Part shown: positions 63,606 to 64,000 of the stretch, in pieces | How the letters are laid out: each line of letters starts with the position of its first letter | How positions within the stretch are numbered: position 1 is the stretch's first letter | NCBI GenBank assembly: GCA_034509735.1 | Contig: JACGWO010000010.1 | Span: 620,001 to 684,000, forward strand | From: Sesamum alatum | Lineage: Eukaryota; Streptophyta; Magnoliopsida; Lamiales; Pedaliaceae | Reading direction: 5' to 3' | Length of the DNA: 64,000 nucleotides | The notes under the pieces: model-generated | Databases searched by the model: none | What the model was told of the DNA's origin: nothing | What the model saw: only the letters and a program-made list of their open reading frames with translations | Program-made: the position numbers and the translations under genes

Positions 63606-64000
63606 AGCGCCATTCACGAGTGCATCAAGATATGTCGCATCAAGCTTCCCTGTGCTCAATAATGATACACGGAGGTAGCCCATAGCACATTGATATCGCC
63701 ATAATCTATTAGCATTCGTGGCAAAGCGTCTCAAGTAAAACGGGGCGAATTGTTCATTGTCCTTGTTAGACTAGACAGGCTGTAGCTACCCCACTGGACT
63801 GTAGCTGTTAATTCCATTACCTGCTCACATTTGTGGCAAAAGTTTCTCCAAGTAAAACGTGATGAATTGGCTGACAGATGGCAAGACTTCCTGGAAGAAA
63901 GTAGTTTTGGTTTTCTTGGAGAAACATGAAACTAAAACGAAGACTTTTGCGTACCAAATTGCACGTCTGGCCAACCTCTGTTCCGATATCAGATAAGACA

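Overview
The window is nuclear DNA of a flowering plant, most likely an asterid eudicot. It is strongly AT-rich, its genes have introns with GT..AG borders, and it is full of plant transposons (MULE/MITE, CACTA, PIF/Harbinger, hAT-like, Helitron, SINE, solo LTRs). Species cannot be fixed from sequence alone. The only recognisable host genes are a tandem cluster of plant methylesterase (MES) family alpha/beta-hydrolases. This is the family of tobacco SABP2, Rauvolfia polyneuridine aldehyde esterase and the Hevea/Manihot hydroxynitrile lyases. Each gene has three exons of about 375, 132-138 and 285-306 nt, both introns in phase 0, and encodes about 263-271 residues. Exon 1 carries the His-Gly oxyanion region and the GHS(L/M)GG nucleophile; exon 3 carries the catalytic Asp and His.

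Layout. Left part, plus strand: three intact SABP2-like 'clade 1' genes, here called A (5079-7169), B (14192-15402) and C (23345-25912), and a gutted fourth copy D (29153-29252). Right part, minus strand: 'clade 2' genes E (33502-36394, one-base deletion), G (39822-42891), H (45588-50654), I (55891-57816) and J (62011-63544). Exon-3 relics lie at 37205-37455 (F), 51118-51205 (F-prime) and 52008-52285 (K). E and H are near-identical and so are G and J, each with matching flanks, so an E-F-G block seems to have been copied to give H-F'-...-J. Each clade 1 gene is followed at once by an antisense clade 2 exon-3 fossil. A clade 2 promoter fossil on the plus strand lies upstream of A. The two clades were therefore interleaved before the present tail-to-tail arrangement arose.

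Between the genes almost everything is transposon. Copies of the duplicated units serve as empty-site references, so many insertions can be placed to the base: a 5.75-kb Helitron (15781-21534), an hAT-like element holding a 2.9-kb second element (7757-11551), solo LTRs at 26183-27408, 59864-60583 and 61054-61503 with perfect 5-bp target duplications, a SINE with a 12-bp duplication (39431-39705), and several MULE-type MITEs with 9-bp duplications inside gene introns. Intron 1 of H holds a 2.8-kb inverted-repeat element that carries a captured fragment resembling the end of 12-oxophytodienoate reductase, and inside it a second 1.7-kb element. A 1.27-kb foldback element (58298-59565) is nearly a perfect hairpin.

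Function. The intact genes should encode soluble esterases that cleave methyl esters of small acids such as salicylate, jasmonate, indole acetate or specialised metabolites. The substrate cannot be read from the sequence. Clade labels A to K are mine.
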